Of a stretch of 33,675 nucleotides of DNA, positions 25,228-33,098 are shown piece after piece. Position numbers and translations under genes: made by a program. Numbering within the stretch: the first letter of the stretch is position 1; every line of letters begins with the position of its first letter. The stretch is from an uncultured Clostridia bacterium (GTDB taxonomy: Bacteria; Bacillota; Clostridia; Oscillospirales; Acutalibacteraceae). The DNA lies in contig CALEJD010000112.1 in assembly GCA_937898195.1 (NCBI GenBank), positions 1-33,675 of the forward strand. Direction: 5' to 3'. The notes below the pieces were generated by a model. That model made no database searches, was not told the DNA's origin, and saw nothing but the letters and a program-made list of their open reading frames with translations.

Positions 25228-26579
25228 TACACTAATCTTTCCCCAATTACTGATGCAACTGTTTCACCAAGTTCTTTAATCTGTTCGTAGTCTTTGCCTT
25301 CAAGCATTACACGGATAAGTGGCTCTGTGCCTGAAATTCGAACAAGAATTCGACCTTCGTCGCCCAGTTTTTCTTCGACTTTTTTAATTGCGTTTTGTAC
25401 TTCTTTATCTTTGTTAAACTGCGCTTTACCAAATTTTGAAACTCGCACATTAATAAGCACTTGTGGATAAACTTCCATTTCGTCGGCAAGGTCTTTAAGA
25501 GTTTTGCCAGTATCTTTCACAACTGCTAAAAGTTGAATAGCAGAGAGTTGACCGTCACCTGTTGTTGCATATTTCAAAAAGATAATATGACCTGACTGCT
25601 CACCACCGATGCTATATCCATTTTCAACCATATTTTCAAGGACATAGCGGTCACCAACATTTGTTTTTTCACATTTGATTCCGTTTTCTTCGCAGAATTT
25701 GAAGAATCCCATATTACTCATAACAGTAACAACGGCTGTATCTTTTTTGAGTTTGCCCAATTCTTTCATATGCTTTGCGCAAACTGCGATACACCTGTCC
25801 CCGTCAACAACTGCGCCTGTATGGTCAACTGCAAGCATTCTGTCAGCATCACCATCAAATGCAAACCCTAAATCACAACCATTCTCAACGACAACTTTCT
25901 GCAAGTTTTCAAGGTGAGTTGAGCCACAGTCTTTATTGATATTTACACCGTCTGGCTTATCACTAATAACAACTACTTCTGCACCAAGACGAGTGAAAAC
26001 TTCTTCTGCTGATACACTTGAAGAACCATTTGCACAGTCAAGAGCTATTTTATAACCCTTGAAGCTCATATTTGTTGCAGAGAGAAGATGCTCAATATAA
26101 TCATTAATAGCATCTGCTTTTCTTTTTGCTTTGCCTACTCCACCACCGATTGGTGTTGGAATTGGGGTAGCGTTATCAAGAATAATTGCTTCAATTTCAT
26201 TTTCAAGTGCGTCGGGCAATTTATAACCATTTGACTGAAAAATCTTAATTCCGTTATATTCACAAGGGTTATGTGATGCAGAAATCATAATACCCGCATC
26301 ATAGCCATATTCTTTCACAAGATATGCAACCGCTGGAGTTGGCACAACACCCAATTTCAAAACGTCTGCGCCCACTGAACAAAGACCTGCTGTGATTGCA
26401 TTTTCAAGCATCTGTGAAGATGCACGAGTGTCAAGTCCGATAAGAACTTTTGGTTTTTTACCATTTAAATTTTTAGTTAATACCATAGCAGCAGCTCTGC
26501 CTATTTGCATTGATAATTCACAGGTAAGTTCTGTATTTGCGACACCACGAGCGCCGTCTGTACCAAAAAGTCTACCCAT
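25227..26579 (-). CDS. glmM: Phosphoglucosamine mutase GlmM
   Basis: GlmM interconverts glucosamine-6-phosphate and glucosamine-1-phosphate on the way to UDP-GlcNAc for peptidoglycan. The 450-residue protein starts MGRLFGTDGARG. It carries the phosphoserine S102 in ISASHNPCEYNGIK, the Mg-binding loop DGDADRM, the sugar-binding GGEQSGH and the phosphate-binding RISGTEPLIRVM. All four hallmarks are intact. The ATG at 26579 has GGAG 8 bases upstream, and it follows ruvB by 12 bases. Confidence 0.97.
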   Translation of the reverse strand: MGRLFGTDGARGVANTELTCELSMQIGRAAAMVLTKNLNGKKPKVLIGLDTRASSQMLENAITAGLCSVGADVLKLGVVPTPAVAYLVKEYGYDAGIMISASHNPCEYNGIKIFQSNGYKLPDALENEIEAIILDNATPIPTPIGGGVGKAKRKADAINDYIEHLLSATNMSFKGYKIALDCANGSSSVSAEEVFTRLGAEVVVISDKPDGVNINKDCGSTHLENLQKVVVENGCDLGFAFDGDADRMLAVDHTGAVVDGDRCIAVCAKHMKELGKLKKDTAVVTVMSNMGFFKFCEENGIKCEKTNVGDRYVLENMVENGYSIGGEQSGHIIFLKYATTGDGQLSAIQLLAVVKDTGKTLKDLADEMEVYPQVLINVRVSKFGKAQFNKDKEVQNAIKKVEEKLGDEGRILVRISGTEPLIRVMLEGKDYEQIKELGETVASVIGERLV

Positions 26580-26591
26580 TATAAAAGCTCC

Positions 26592-27638
26592 TTAAAAAAG
26601 TGATGTTTGTGAGTTTTTCTTATCTGTTTCGTTAAATTTAAAGCCTAAATGCTCATAAGCCAATGGTGTTGCAACTCTTCCCCTTGGTGTTTTTGCAAGG
26701 AAACCGATTTGCATTAGATATGGCTCATAAACATCTTCGATTGTAACTGCTTCTTCGCCGATTGTTGCTGCGAGAGTTTCAAGTCCCACAGGCCCACCGT
26801 TGAAGTTCTTAATCATTGTTGTAAGCATAAGACGGTCAATATTATCAAGACCGATTTCGTCAATTTCCATTCTACCGAGAGCAATTTTTGCGTTATCTTC
26901 GCTGATTACGCCATTGCTCATAACCTGTGCAAAGTCACGGGCACGCTTTAAAAGTCTGTTTGCGATTCTTGGTGTGCCACGAGAGCGAGATGCAATTTCA
27001 AGTGCACCACCGTCGTCAGTAAAAATATCAAGAATGCCTGCACTACGCTTAACAATCTGTGACAATTCTTCAGGTGTATAAAGTTCAAGTCTTAAAATAA
27101 CACCGAAGCGGTCACGAAGTGGTGCTGTGAGCTGACCTGCACGAGTTGTTGCACCAACAAGTGTAAATCTTGGCAAGTCAAGACGAATTGAGCGAGCTGA
27201 TGGACCTTTGCCGATAATAATATCAAGAGCATTATCTTCCATAGCGGGATACAGCACTTCTTCAACTGCACGGGACAAACGGTGGATTTCGTCAATGAAA
27301 AGCACGTCGCCGTCATTAAGGTTTGTAAGCAATGCCGCAAGGTCACCGGGCTTTTCAATGGCAGGGCCTGATGTTACTCGAATTTGTACACCCATCTCGT
27401 TTGCGATAATACCTGCAAGAGTAGTTTTGCCAAGTCCCGGAGGTCCATACAACAGCACGTGGTCAAGTGTGTCACCACGATTTTTAGCTGCTTCAATATA
27501 TATTTTTAAATTTTCTTTTGCTTTTTCCTGACCGATATATTCTGTCAAAGTTTTAGGACGAAGTGAGATTTCAATGTCTCTGTCCGTTTCTGTAAAATCA
27601 GGAGTAATTATTCTGTTTTCATCTTGAAAATCCATCAT
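26592..27638 (-). CDS. ruvB: Holliday junction branch migration helicase RuvB
   Basis: RuvB is the hexameric AAA+ motor that drives Holliday junction migration with RuvA. The 348-residue protein has the RuvB opening RPKTLTEYIGQEKAKENLKI, Walker A GPPGLGKT, Walker B DVLFIDEIHRL, sensor 1 TLVGATTRAG, the Arg-finger segment RDRFG, and a winged-helix C-terminal domain (GFLAKTPRGRVAT). The start is ATG-ATG at 27638/27635 after GGGAG, and the two cannot be separated. It lies 2 bases after ruvA. Confidence 0.97.
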   Translation of the reverse strand: MMDFQDENRIITPDFTETDRDIEISLRPKTLTEYIGQEKAKENLKIYIEAAKNRGDTLDHVLLYGPPGLGKTTLAGIIANEMGVQIRVTSGPAIEKPGDLAALLTNLNDGDVLFIDEIHRLSRAVEEVLYPAMEDNALDIIIGKGPSARSIRLDLPRFTLVGATTRAGQLTAPLRDRFGVILRLELYTPEELSQIVKRSAGILDIFTDDGGALEIASRSRGTPRIANRLLKRARDFAQVMSNGVISEDNAKIALGRMEIDEIGLDNIDRLMLTTMIKNFNGGPVGLETLAATIGEEAVTIEDVYEPYLMQIGFLAKTPRGRVATPLAYEHLGFKFNETDKKNSQTSLF

Positions 27639-27640
27639 TT

Positions 27641-28246
27641 TTATCTCCCTATCATAAGTTTGAGTGCTTGTTTGATAATCTCTTCAACAGACAAGTTGCT
27701 ATCAATTTTGCTGACTGCTACAGAAGCATCTGTTTGTGAATAGCCAAGCATTTCAAGTGCTGCAACTGCTTCGGCTGTGTTTGAATTTTCCATTGTGGCA
27801 CTCACATTTGAAATATCAAAGTCGTCATTTGAAACTGTATCAAGTTTGCCCACTTTATCTTTTAATTCCATAACAATTCTCTGTGCAAGTTTTGGTCCAA
27901 CGCCGTTTGCTTTTGTAAGGGCTTTGTGGTCACCTGCTGCGATGCTTAAAATCACTTTATCTGATGACATTTCCGAAAGAATAGCGAGAGCCATTTTAGG
28001 ACCAACGCCATTAACGGTTATAAGCATTTTAAAGCAATCCATTTCAGTTTTGTCATAGAAACCAAAAAGCTCAATTGCATCTTCACGGACATTCATATAA
28101 GTGTAAAGAGTAACCTTTGCACCCATTGATGCACATTTTTGTGATGTTGTTAAAGTTGTTATGCAATGAAATGCAACTCCGTTAACGTCAATGGCAACCA
28201 TTGATGTGTCAAATGCAACCACATTGCCTGTTACTGAATAAATCAT
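27641..28246 (-). CDS. ruvA: Holliday junction DNA-binding protein RuvA
   Basis: RuvA forms the tetramer that holds the four-way junction and positions RuvB. The 201-residue protein has the N-terminal OB-like domain (MIYSVTGNVV...). Two helix-hairpin-helix units follow at about 73-83 (ITVNGVGPKMA) and 108-118 (TKANGVGPKLA). A flexible linker (about 140-150) leads to the C-terminal RuvB-binding domain (AVAALEMLGYSQTDASVAV). The ATG follows GGGA. It is second in ruvC-ruvA-ruvB. Confidence 0.97.
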   Translation of the reverse strand: MIYSVTGNVVAFDTSMVAIDVNGVAFHCITTLTTSQKCASMGAKVTLYTYMNVREDAIELFGFYDKTEMDCFKMLITVNGVGPKMALAILSEMSSDKVILSIAAGDHKALTKANGVGPKLAQRIVMELKDKVGKLDTVSNDDFDISNVSATMENSNTAEAVAALEMLGYSQTDASVAVSKIDSNLSVEEIIKQALKLMIGR

Positions 28247-28258
28247 AATATTTTCCCT

Positions 28259-28759
28259 TTATTTAATATTTCTTAATCTTCCCATAAGTGAGCCACTTGC
28301 GTGAGCGTGGCAGATTGCCATTGCGAGAGCGTCGGCAGTATCGTCGGGCTTTGGAATTTTTTCAAGTTTTAGAATAACTCTTGTCATTTCTTGCACTTGC
28401 TTTTTCTCGGCACGACCATAACCTACAACACTCTGTTTTACTTGAAGTGGTGTGTATTCAAAAATATCGAGCCCGTTTTTCTGCGCTGCAAGGTTGATAA
28501 CTCCCCTTGCTTGGGCTACGTCAATAACCGTTTTTGCATTGGTATTATAGAAAAGCTTTTCGATAGCCAAAGCATCGGGTTCATATTTATTTATAATGTC
28601 TTGTATTCCGTCATACACAGTTTCAAGACGCTCATTAAAGGGTGTTTTTGCCTCGGTTGTAACTGCGCCATAAGCCAACACCTGAAAGCGATTTGCTGTG
28701 TAATCGATTACTCCCCAACCCACTATTGCATAGCCCGGGTCGATGCCTAAAATCACCAT
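28259..28759 (-). CDS. ruvC: Holliday junction resolvase RuvC
   Basis: RuvC cuts Holliday junctions symmetrically. The 166-residue RNase-H-fold endonuclease shows its four acidic residues: D7 (GIDPG), E67 (IEKLF), D140 and D143 (KPDDTADAL). Their spacing matches E. coli RuvC (D7, E66, D138, D141). The ATG at 28759 follows GAGG by 9 bases; an out-of-frame ATG lies in that gap. It is the first gene of the long cluster, directly behind the promoter at 28789. Confidence 0.97.
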   Translation of the reverse strand: MVILGIDPGYAIVGWGVIDYTANRFQVLAYGAVTTEAKTPFNERLETVYDGIQDIINKYEPDALAIEKLFYNTNAKTVIDVAQARGVINLAAQKNGLDIFEYTPLQVKQSVVGYGRAEKKQVQEMTRVILKLEKIPKPDDTADALAMAICHAHASGSLMGRLRNIK

Positions 28760-28788
28760 GACATACTACCTCACTATATAATCGATTA

Positions 28789-28817
28789 ATTATAACATAT
28801 TACATTATAAATGGCAA
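28789..28817 (-). promoter_or_regulatory. Promoter of the ruvC-to-clpE cluster
   Basis: The minus strand has -35 TTGCCA (28812-28817), a 17-base spacer and -10 TATAAT (28789-28794), about 30 bases before the ruvC ATG. No strong terminator is seen before 16140. I see no LexA-type box overlapping it. Confidence 0.8.
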
Positions 28818-28820
28818 GAA

Positions 28821-28845
28821 AAAAGGGACTTAAAAAGTCCCTTTT
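28821..28845 (-). terminator. Terminator after the 197-residue membrane protein
   Basis: AAAAGGGACTT and AAGTCCCTTTT form an 11-bp perfect stem around a 3-base loop, with T-runs on both sides, so it can act in either direction. It lies 35 bases past the stop codon and just before the ruvC promoter. Confidence 0.85.
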
Positions 28846-28879
28846 TACATATAATTTTCAGTTTGTTAACAAATTAAAT

Positions 28880-29473
28880 TTACCAATCCAAATCCACATA
28901 AATATTTGTTTCACTATTTTCTATAACAATATTATCTTTTATAGATTCTGGAATTATCACAGTGCAAATTGTATTATTCAAAACCTTTTCAATCAACTCT
29001 TTTTCTAAAACAAAACTATACACAAAATTATATCCTGCTCTTCGCTCAACAGTTCCATTGGTGTATAAAAATTGCGATTTATACTTGCCATGCAACATAT
29101 TCAATGCAGTTTCCAAAGGCATATCTTTCAAAATAGAAACTGCATATCTATCTTTCAACAGCACAGATTGAACACTTAAAGGATAAATAACATCTGCTTT
29201 ACTAACAACTATTATTGTTTTATCAGGAATGATAATTTTTGATAAAAATAAGAACTTGTTAGTAACAATTACATTATCACTGATTTGAAAAGTTTCAAAA
29301 TACGGATAAAAAAGATATAAAAGTGATATTAAAACAACACCAAAGAAAATAGAACACTCAATAAAAGCATTTATAAACAAAGCAATTACGCCCATTATAC
29401 AAAGTATACCAATAAGCATTAGTGGTAATGAATAATTTCTTAATCTAATTTTACCATATCGTCTTTTTTTCAT
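28880..29473 (-). CDS. Small membrane protein of unknown function
   Basis: This 197-residue protein has a basic N terminus (MKKRRYGKIRLRNY). Two adjacent membrane segments follow (SLPLMLIGILCIMGVIALFI and CSIFFGVVLISLLYLFYPYF). A soluble C-terminal domain of about 140 residues, rich in beta strands, begins FQISDNVIVTNKFLFLSKIIIP. The TM-hairpin-plus-beta-domain layout resembles bacterial PH-like (YdbT-type) proteins, but I cannot confirm this. The ATG at 29473 has GGAG 7 bases upstream. A longer open frame reaching 29755 would cross the promoter and run into der. It is monocistronic, with its own promoter and terminator, and its coding looks more AT-rich than its neighbours. Confidence 0.75.
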   Translation of the reverse strand: MKKRRYGKIRLRNYSLPLMLIGILCIMGVIALFINAFIECSIFFGVVLISLLYLFYPYFETFQISDNVIVTNKFLFLSKIIIPDKTIIVVSKADVIYPLSVQSVLLKDRYAVSILKDMPLETALNMLHGKYKSQFLYTNGTVERRAGYNFVYSFVLEKELIEKVLNNTICTVIIPESIKDNIVIENSETNIYVDLDW

Positions 29474-29506
29474 GACTATACTCCAAAAAATATCAACTAT
29501 AGTTAA

Positions 29507-29535
29507 AATATAACATTTTGCTATTGTTTTGTCAA
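29507..29535 (-). promoter_or_regulatory. Promoter of the 197-residue membrane protein gene
   Basis: The minus strand has -35 TTGACA (29530-29535), a 17-base spacer and -10 TATATT (29507-29512). Confidence 0.85.
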
Positions 29536-29546
29536 TAAACAAGAAC

Positions 29547-29572
29547 GGGACGATGTGGGCATCGTCACCTAC
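29547..29572. repeat. Dispersed palindrome copy (GTRGG type)
   Basis: GGGACGAT and ATCGTCACC form an inverted repeat, flanked on one side by CTAC, with GTAGGTGACGAT reading on the minus strand. It matches the palindromes at 536-560 and 1941-1964 in stem sequence and flank. It has no T-tract of its own, so it looks like a REP-type element and not a terminator. Confidence 0.55.
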
Positions 29573-29581
29573 AAAGATGAC

Positions 29582-29617
29582 ACAAAAAGAAAAAGGGCAA
29601 TTTTGAATCGCCCTTTT
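29582..29617 (-). terminator. Terminator after der
   Basis: AAAAGGGCGATT pairs with AATTGCCCTTTT (one G-T wobble) around a 3-base loop, followed on the minus strand by TCTTTTTGTG. It lies directly after the der stop. Confidence 0.85.
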
Positions 29618-29621
29618 AGTG

Positions 29622-30953
29622 TTATTTTTTATTGTTTTTATCTCTTTCACGAACAACGAATCTTGTTGGTGTGCCTTCGAGGCCGAAAACTTCGCGGATT
29701 TGGTTATCAATGTATCTTTGATAACTGTAATGGAACAAGTCTTTATTATTAACAAAGCACACGAATGTTGGTGGTCGTGTGGATGCCTGAGTCATATAAT
29801 AAATCTTGAGTCGTTTACCCTTATCTGACGGTGGTTGCACGCGAGCAGTTGCGTTTGCAAGCACATCATTAAGCTTACCTGTTGAAATGCGCATTGCATT
29901 TTGTGTATCAACAAATTTAATAAGTTCGAAAAGTCTATCAAGTCTTTGACCTGTTTTAGCAGAAATAAAGATAATTGGCGCATAACTCATAAATGAGAAA
30001 TCATTCATAAGTTTTTTGCGATATTTATCCATTGTCTGACCGTCTTTTTCGACTAAATCCCACTTATTAACTGCGATAATACAAGCCTTACCCAACTCGT
30101 GAGCAATACCTGCAACCTTTGAATCCTGTTCTGTAAAACCTTCAACGGCATCAATCATAATAACGCAGACATCTGCTCTTTCAACTGCCATTTGAGCACG
30201 GATTACAGAATACTTTTCAATCTGGTCTTCAACCTTGCTCTTACGGCGAAGCCCTGCAGTATCAATAAACATAAATGAGCCGAATTTATTATCGATATAA
30301 GTATCGGTTGCGTCTCTTGTTGTGCCTGCAATATTTGAAACGATTACTCGTTCTTCGCCTGCAATTTTGTTGATGAGTGAAGATTTGCCTGCATTTGGCT
30401 TGCCGATAACGGCAACTTTTACAGTTTCGCTTTCGTCTTCTGTTCCTGCATCGTCTGGTAAATATTCAAGAATTTTATCAAGCAAGTCACCTGTTCCGTG
30501 GCCGTGAGCTGCTGACACTTGAATCGGGTCACCAAGACCTAAATTATAGAACTCATAAAACTCTGCAGGCGGTTCACCCAAAGAGTCTGATTTATTAACA
30601 CACAAGATAATGGGTTTATTGCTCTTAATAAGCATTGTGGCAACTTCTTCGTCAGTAGCCACAACACCTGTTCTGACATCAGTTACGAACACAATAACAT
30701 CTGCGCTATCAATGGCAAGCTGTGCCTGACGACGCATTTGTGACAAGATAATATCGTCTGAATATGGCTCGATACCACCTGTATCGATAAGCAACATCTG
30801 ATGGCCAAGCCATTCGCAATCACCATAGATTCTATCACGAGTTACACCCGGTGTATCATCAACGATTGAAAGTCTTTTACCAATCAATTTATTAAAAAGT
30901 GTGCTTTTGCCAACATTGGGACGACCAACGATTGCAATAACGGGTTTTGCCAT
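29622..30953 (-). CDS. der: Ribosome biogenesis GTPase Der (EngA)
   Basis: Der is an essential double GTPase needed for 50S subunit maturation. The 443-residue protein has two tandem G domains. The first has GRPNVGKST, DTPG and NKSD. The second, from about residue 180, has GKPNAGKSS, DTAG and NKWD. A C-terminal KH-like domain ends LEGTPTRFVVRERDKNNKK. All switch and specificity motifs are intact. The ATG overlaps the DUF512 gene stop by one base, behind GGGGGTGA. Confidence 0.97.
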   Translation of the reverse strand: MAKPVIAIVGRPNVGKSTLFNKLIGKRLSIVDDTPGVTRDRIYGDCEWLGHQMLLIDTGGIEPYSDDIILSQMRRQAQLAIDSADVIVFVTDVRTGVVATDEEVATMLIKSNKPIILCVNKSDSLGEPPAEFYEFYNLGLGDPIQVSAAHGHGTGDLLDKILEYLPDDAGTEDESETVKVAVIGKPNAGKSSLINKIAGEERVIVSNIAGTTRDATDTYIDNKFGSFMFIDTAGLRRKSKVEDQIEKYSVIRAQMAVERADVCVIMIDAVEGFTEQDSKVAGIAHELGKACIIAVNKWDLVEKDGQTMDKYRKKLMNDFSFMSYAPIIFISAKTGQRLDRLFELIKFVDTQNAMRISTGKLNDVLANATARVQPPSDKGKRLKIYYMTQASTRPPTFVCFVNNKDLFHYSYQRYIDNQIREVFGLEGTPTRFVVRERDKNNKK

Positions 30954-32266
30954 TATTTCACCCCCAGAATATCTCTTAAAAGTTGACCACCGCCACCGTT
31001 AGTCAACACTATTTTCACATTTAATTTGCTTTCTAATTCTTCGACGGTCATATCGTCAAGGAACTTATTTTTATTTTCGGTATGATTTGTATAGTCACTT
31101 ATCATTGAACTTGGCAATAACAAATATTCACCTAAGTCAATATTTTTAAGTTGCTCATACAAGTCAATGCCTGTTATAAGACCCGAAACTGTTATAGTTT
31201 CACCGAAAAAGTTATTTATTATTTTTTGAACACCAATTTCTATGCCATATTTTTCTTCTGCTTTCTTACAAAGGTCGCACAAATATGGATAAAAATCAAC
31301 GCCTGTTGCCAAGGTTACTTTTTTATTAGTTGGTTTTTCTGAAATATAATCCAACTCGTCAAGAAAATCATCATAGAATGAACGGACTAGACCAACACCA
31401 TTATCAAGTTGTGGATAGTCGTCATAATAATCTGCATTCGGCAAATCTCTTTCTGCTTTAATAAAAAATTCGTCAGCAGGATAGCAAAGACCTACACCAA
31501 ATTCTTTACGGAATTTTTGAGAGTATTCTTCGATTATATCGATGGTTTCCCCTGCTGTTTGTTTATTATATGGTTCGAGTTTTGGGAGACCGTCACGGAA
31601 TTTTGTAAGTCCCACAGGTACTGCTGCGATGCTTTGAACTGATGGATACAATGCAGAGAGTTGCTCGATACTATAACGCAACTCATCACCGTCGTTAATA
31701 CCCGGACAAAGCACAAGCTGAGTATTCATTTGAATTCCTGCATCGGCTAATCTCTTGATTATCTCAAGACTTTTACCTGCATTTTTATTTTTCATCATCT
31801 GCACACGAAGTTCAGGATTCATTGTATGAACTGAAATATTCACGGGACTTATGTGCATCTTGATTATTCTCTCAATTTCGTGCTCTGAAATATTGGTGAG
31901 AGTTATATAATTACCGAAAAGAAAAGACAAACGGCTATCGTCATCCTTAAAATAAAGACTTTCACGCAATCCTTTTGGTAATTGGTCGATAAAACAGAAA
32001 ATGCATTTATTCTTGCAATGCTGTTGTTTATCCATCAGATATGTCTCAAATTCGAGACCACAATCGGCAGATTTTGTTTTAATAACTTTAAATTTTCCAT
32101 CAATACACTTGAAAGTTAAAGTGAGATTTTGTTCTGTCATATAAAAATCATAATCAAGCACGTCTAAAATATCGTTGCCATTGATTTTTAAAAGTTCATC
32201 CTCTGCTTTAATGCCTTTTAATTCACAGATTGAATTCTTTTTTACACTACTGATTTTTACTGCCAC
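30953..32266 (-). CDS. DUF512 family radical-SAM/PDZ protein
   Basis: This 437-residue protein has an N-terminal PDZ-like segment (about 1-65, SICELKGIKAEDELLKING). A radical-SAM-type CxxxCxxC cluster follows (HCKNKCIFCFIDQLP, about 86-98). The rest is a barrel and a C-terminal DUF512 domain (CYPADEFFIKAERDLP; ATGVDFYPYL; FFGETITVSGLITG). The family is widespread in Clostridia and Cyanobacteria and nearly always lies next to der, but its reaction is unknown. The start is GTG at 32266, 6 bases after AGGTG. An in-frame GTG inside the ribosome binding site (32275) is rejected. I see no clear promoter in the gap to rpmF, so readthrough past the rpmF terminator may supply part of its expression. 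Confidence 0.87.
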   Translation of the reverse strand: MAVKISSVKKNSICELKGIKAEDELLKINGNDILDVLDYDFYMTEQNLTLTFKCIDGKFKVIKTKSADCGLEFETYLMDKQQHCKNKCIFCFIDQLPKGLRESLYFKDDDSRLSFLFGNYITLTNISEHEIERIIKMHISPVNISVHTMNPELRVQMMKNKNAGKSLEIIKRLADAGIQMNTQLVLCPGINDGDELRYSIEQLSALYPSVQSIAAVPVGLTKFRDGLPKLEPYNKQTAGETIDIIEEYSQKFRKEFGVGLCYPADEFFIKAERDLPNADYYDDYPQLDNGVGLVRSFYDDFLDELDYISEKPTNKKVTLATGVDFYPYLCDLCKKAEEKYGIEIGVQKIINNFFGETITVSGLITGIDLYEQLKNIDLGEYLLLPSSMISDYTNHTENKNKFLDDMTVEELESKLNVKIVLTNGGGGQLLRDILGVK

Positions 32267-32302
32267 AAAACTCACCTACTTTTCAAACTATTTTTAAGCA
32301 AG

Positions 32303-32337
32303 ACTAAAAGGCGGAGAGAAATCGTTCTTTCCGCCTT
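32303..32337 (-). terminator. Terminator after rpmF
   Basis: On the minus strand AAGGCGGA pairs with TCCGCCTT (32309-32337; the stem continues with internal A-T pairs), followed by TTAGTCTT. The T-tract is short, so some readthrough into the DUF512-der genes is likely. Confidence 0.7.
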
Positions 32338-32357
32338 GCATTAATCAATAAAGAAAA

Positions 32358-32546
32358 TTAAGCTTCTTCTTTAAGAGCAACAACTTGTCTACCCTTATAC
32401 TGTCCGCATTCACCGCAAACTCTGTGTGGTCTTTTGTAACCGCCGCAATTTGGGCACTTAACAAGCTCAGGAGCTGTCATCTTCCATACGTTTGAACGTC
32501 TCTTGTCTCTTCTTGTTTTTGAAACTCTTCTCTTAGGTACTGCCAT
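32358..32546 (-). CDS. rpmF: 50S ribosomal protein L32, zinc-binding type
   Basis: This 62-residue L32 begins MAVPKRRVSKTRRDKRR. It has the zinc ribbon CPNC...CGEC in its middle (VKCPNCGGYKRPHRVCGEC), so it is the zinc-containing form. The start is the ATG at 32546, 6 bases after GGGAGGTG. A longer in-frame version is not supported. It lies 40 bases after the DUF177 gene, an order conserved in many bacteria. The usual plsX/fab genes do not follow here. Confidence 0.97.
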   Translation of the reverse strand: MAVPKRRVSKTRRDKRRSNVWKMTAPELVKCPNCGGYKRPHRVCGECGQYKGRQVVALKEEA

Positions 32547-32586
32547 GTGGGGCACCTCCCTTTAATATTTTGAAATATAAATTTAA

Positions 32587-33081
32587 CTAATCTTCAAGCA
32601 ACTGTAATAAAGCTGCCATTCGTGGGTCAATATCTTTTTTGCAATCACATTTGCCTTCATTAAGATTTTTACCACATTTTGCGCAAAGCCCTTTGCAATC
32701 TTCATCACACAGAAAACTAATCGGCAATGAAAAAATGATATCTTCACAAACAAGTGAATCTAAATCAAGCAACGAATTTTCAACGATTATATAGTCGTCA
32801 TTTTCGTCATTCTCAAGGCTTTTTGCAAGTAAATGCTCGAATTCAATTTCGAAGTCTTTCTTGAAGTCTTCGGCACATCGACTGCAAACCACGGTTGCTG
32901 AAAACTTAGCTTTTCCTGACAACGACACAATTCCGGTGTTATTCTCGATTTTACCACTAACCGCAATACCCGGCGCGTCAAGTGAAATATCATCAGAAAG
33001 AGAGTATTCAGGTTCAAAAGAAAAGTCGAATTCCTTTTTTGAGCCTTCAAGATTAAATATCTGTTCAAGTTGAATTTGCAT
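32587..33081 (-). CDS. yceD: DUF177 (YceD) family protein, 23S rRNA accumulation
   Basis: This 164-residue DUF177 protein belongs to the YceD family, required for normal 23S rRNA accumulation in E. coli and plants. It is almost always encoded just upstream of rpmF, as here. It has a Cys pair in VVCSRCAEDF and a second cluster in the C-terminal third (LCDEDCKGLCAKCGKNLNEGKCDC), which together may bind zinc. It ends in the family tail DPRMAALLQLLED. The start is the ATG at 33081, 6 bases after AAGGTG; an in-frame GTG inside the ribosome binding site is rejected. It is expressed from the consensus promoter at 33129-33157. Confidence 0.92.
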   Translation of the reverse strand: MQIQLEQIFNLEGSKKEFDFSFEPEYSLSDDISLDAPGIAVSGKIENNTGIVSLSGKAKFSATVVCSRCAEDFKKDFEIEFEHLLAKSLENDENDDYIIVENSLLDLDSLVCEDIIFSLPISFLCDEDCKGLCAKCGKNLNEGKCDCKKDIDPRMAALLQLLED

Positions 33082-33098
33082 TGCATTCACCTTTCACT

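Noticed and set aside
29474..29755. N-terminal extension of the 197-residue membrane protein to 291 residues
   Set aside because: The extension would cross the protein's own consensus promoter, a palindrome and the der terminator and coding end. A good ribosome binding site supports the ATG at 29473.
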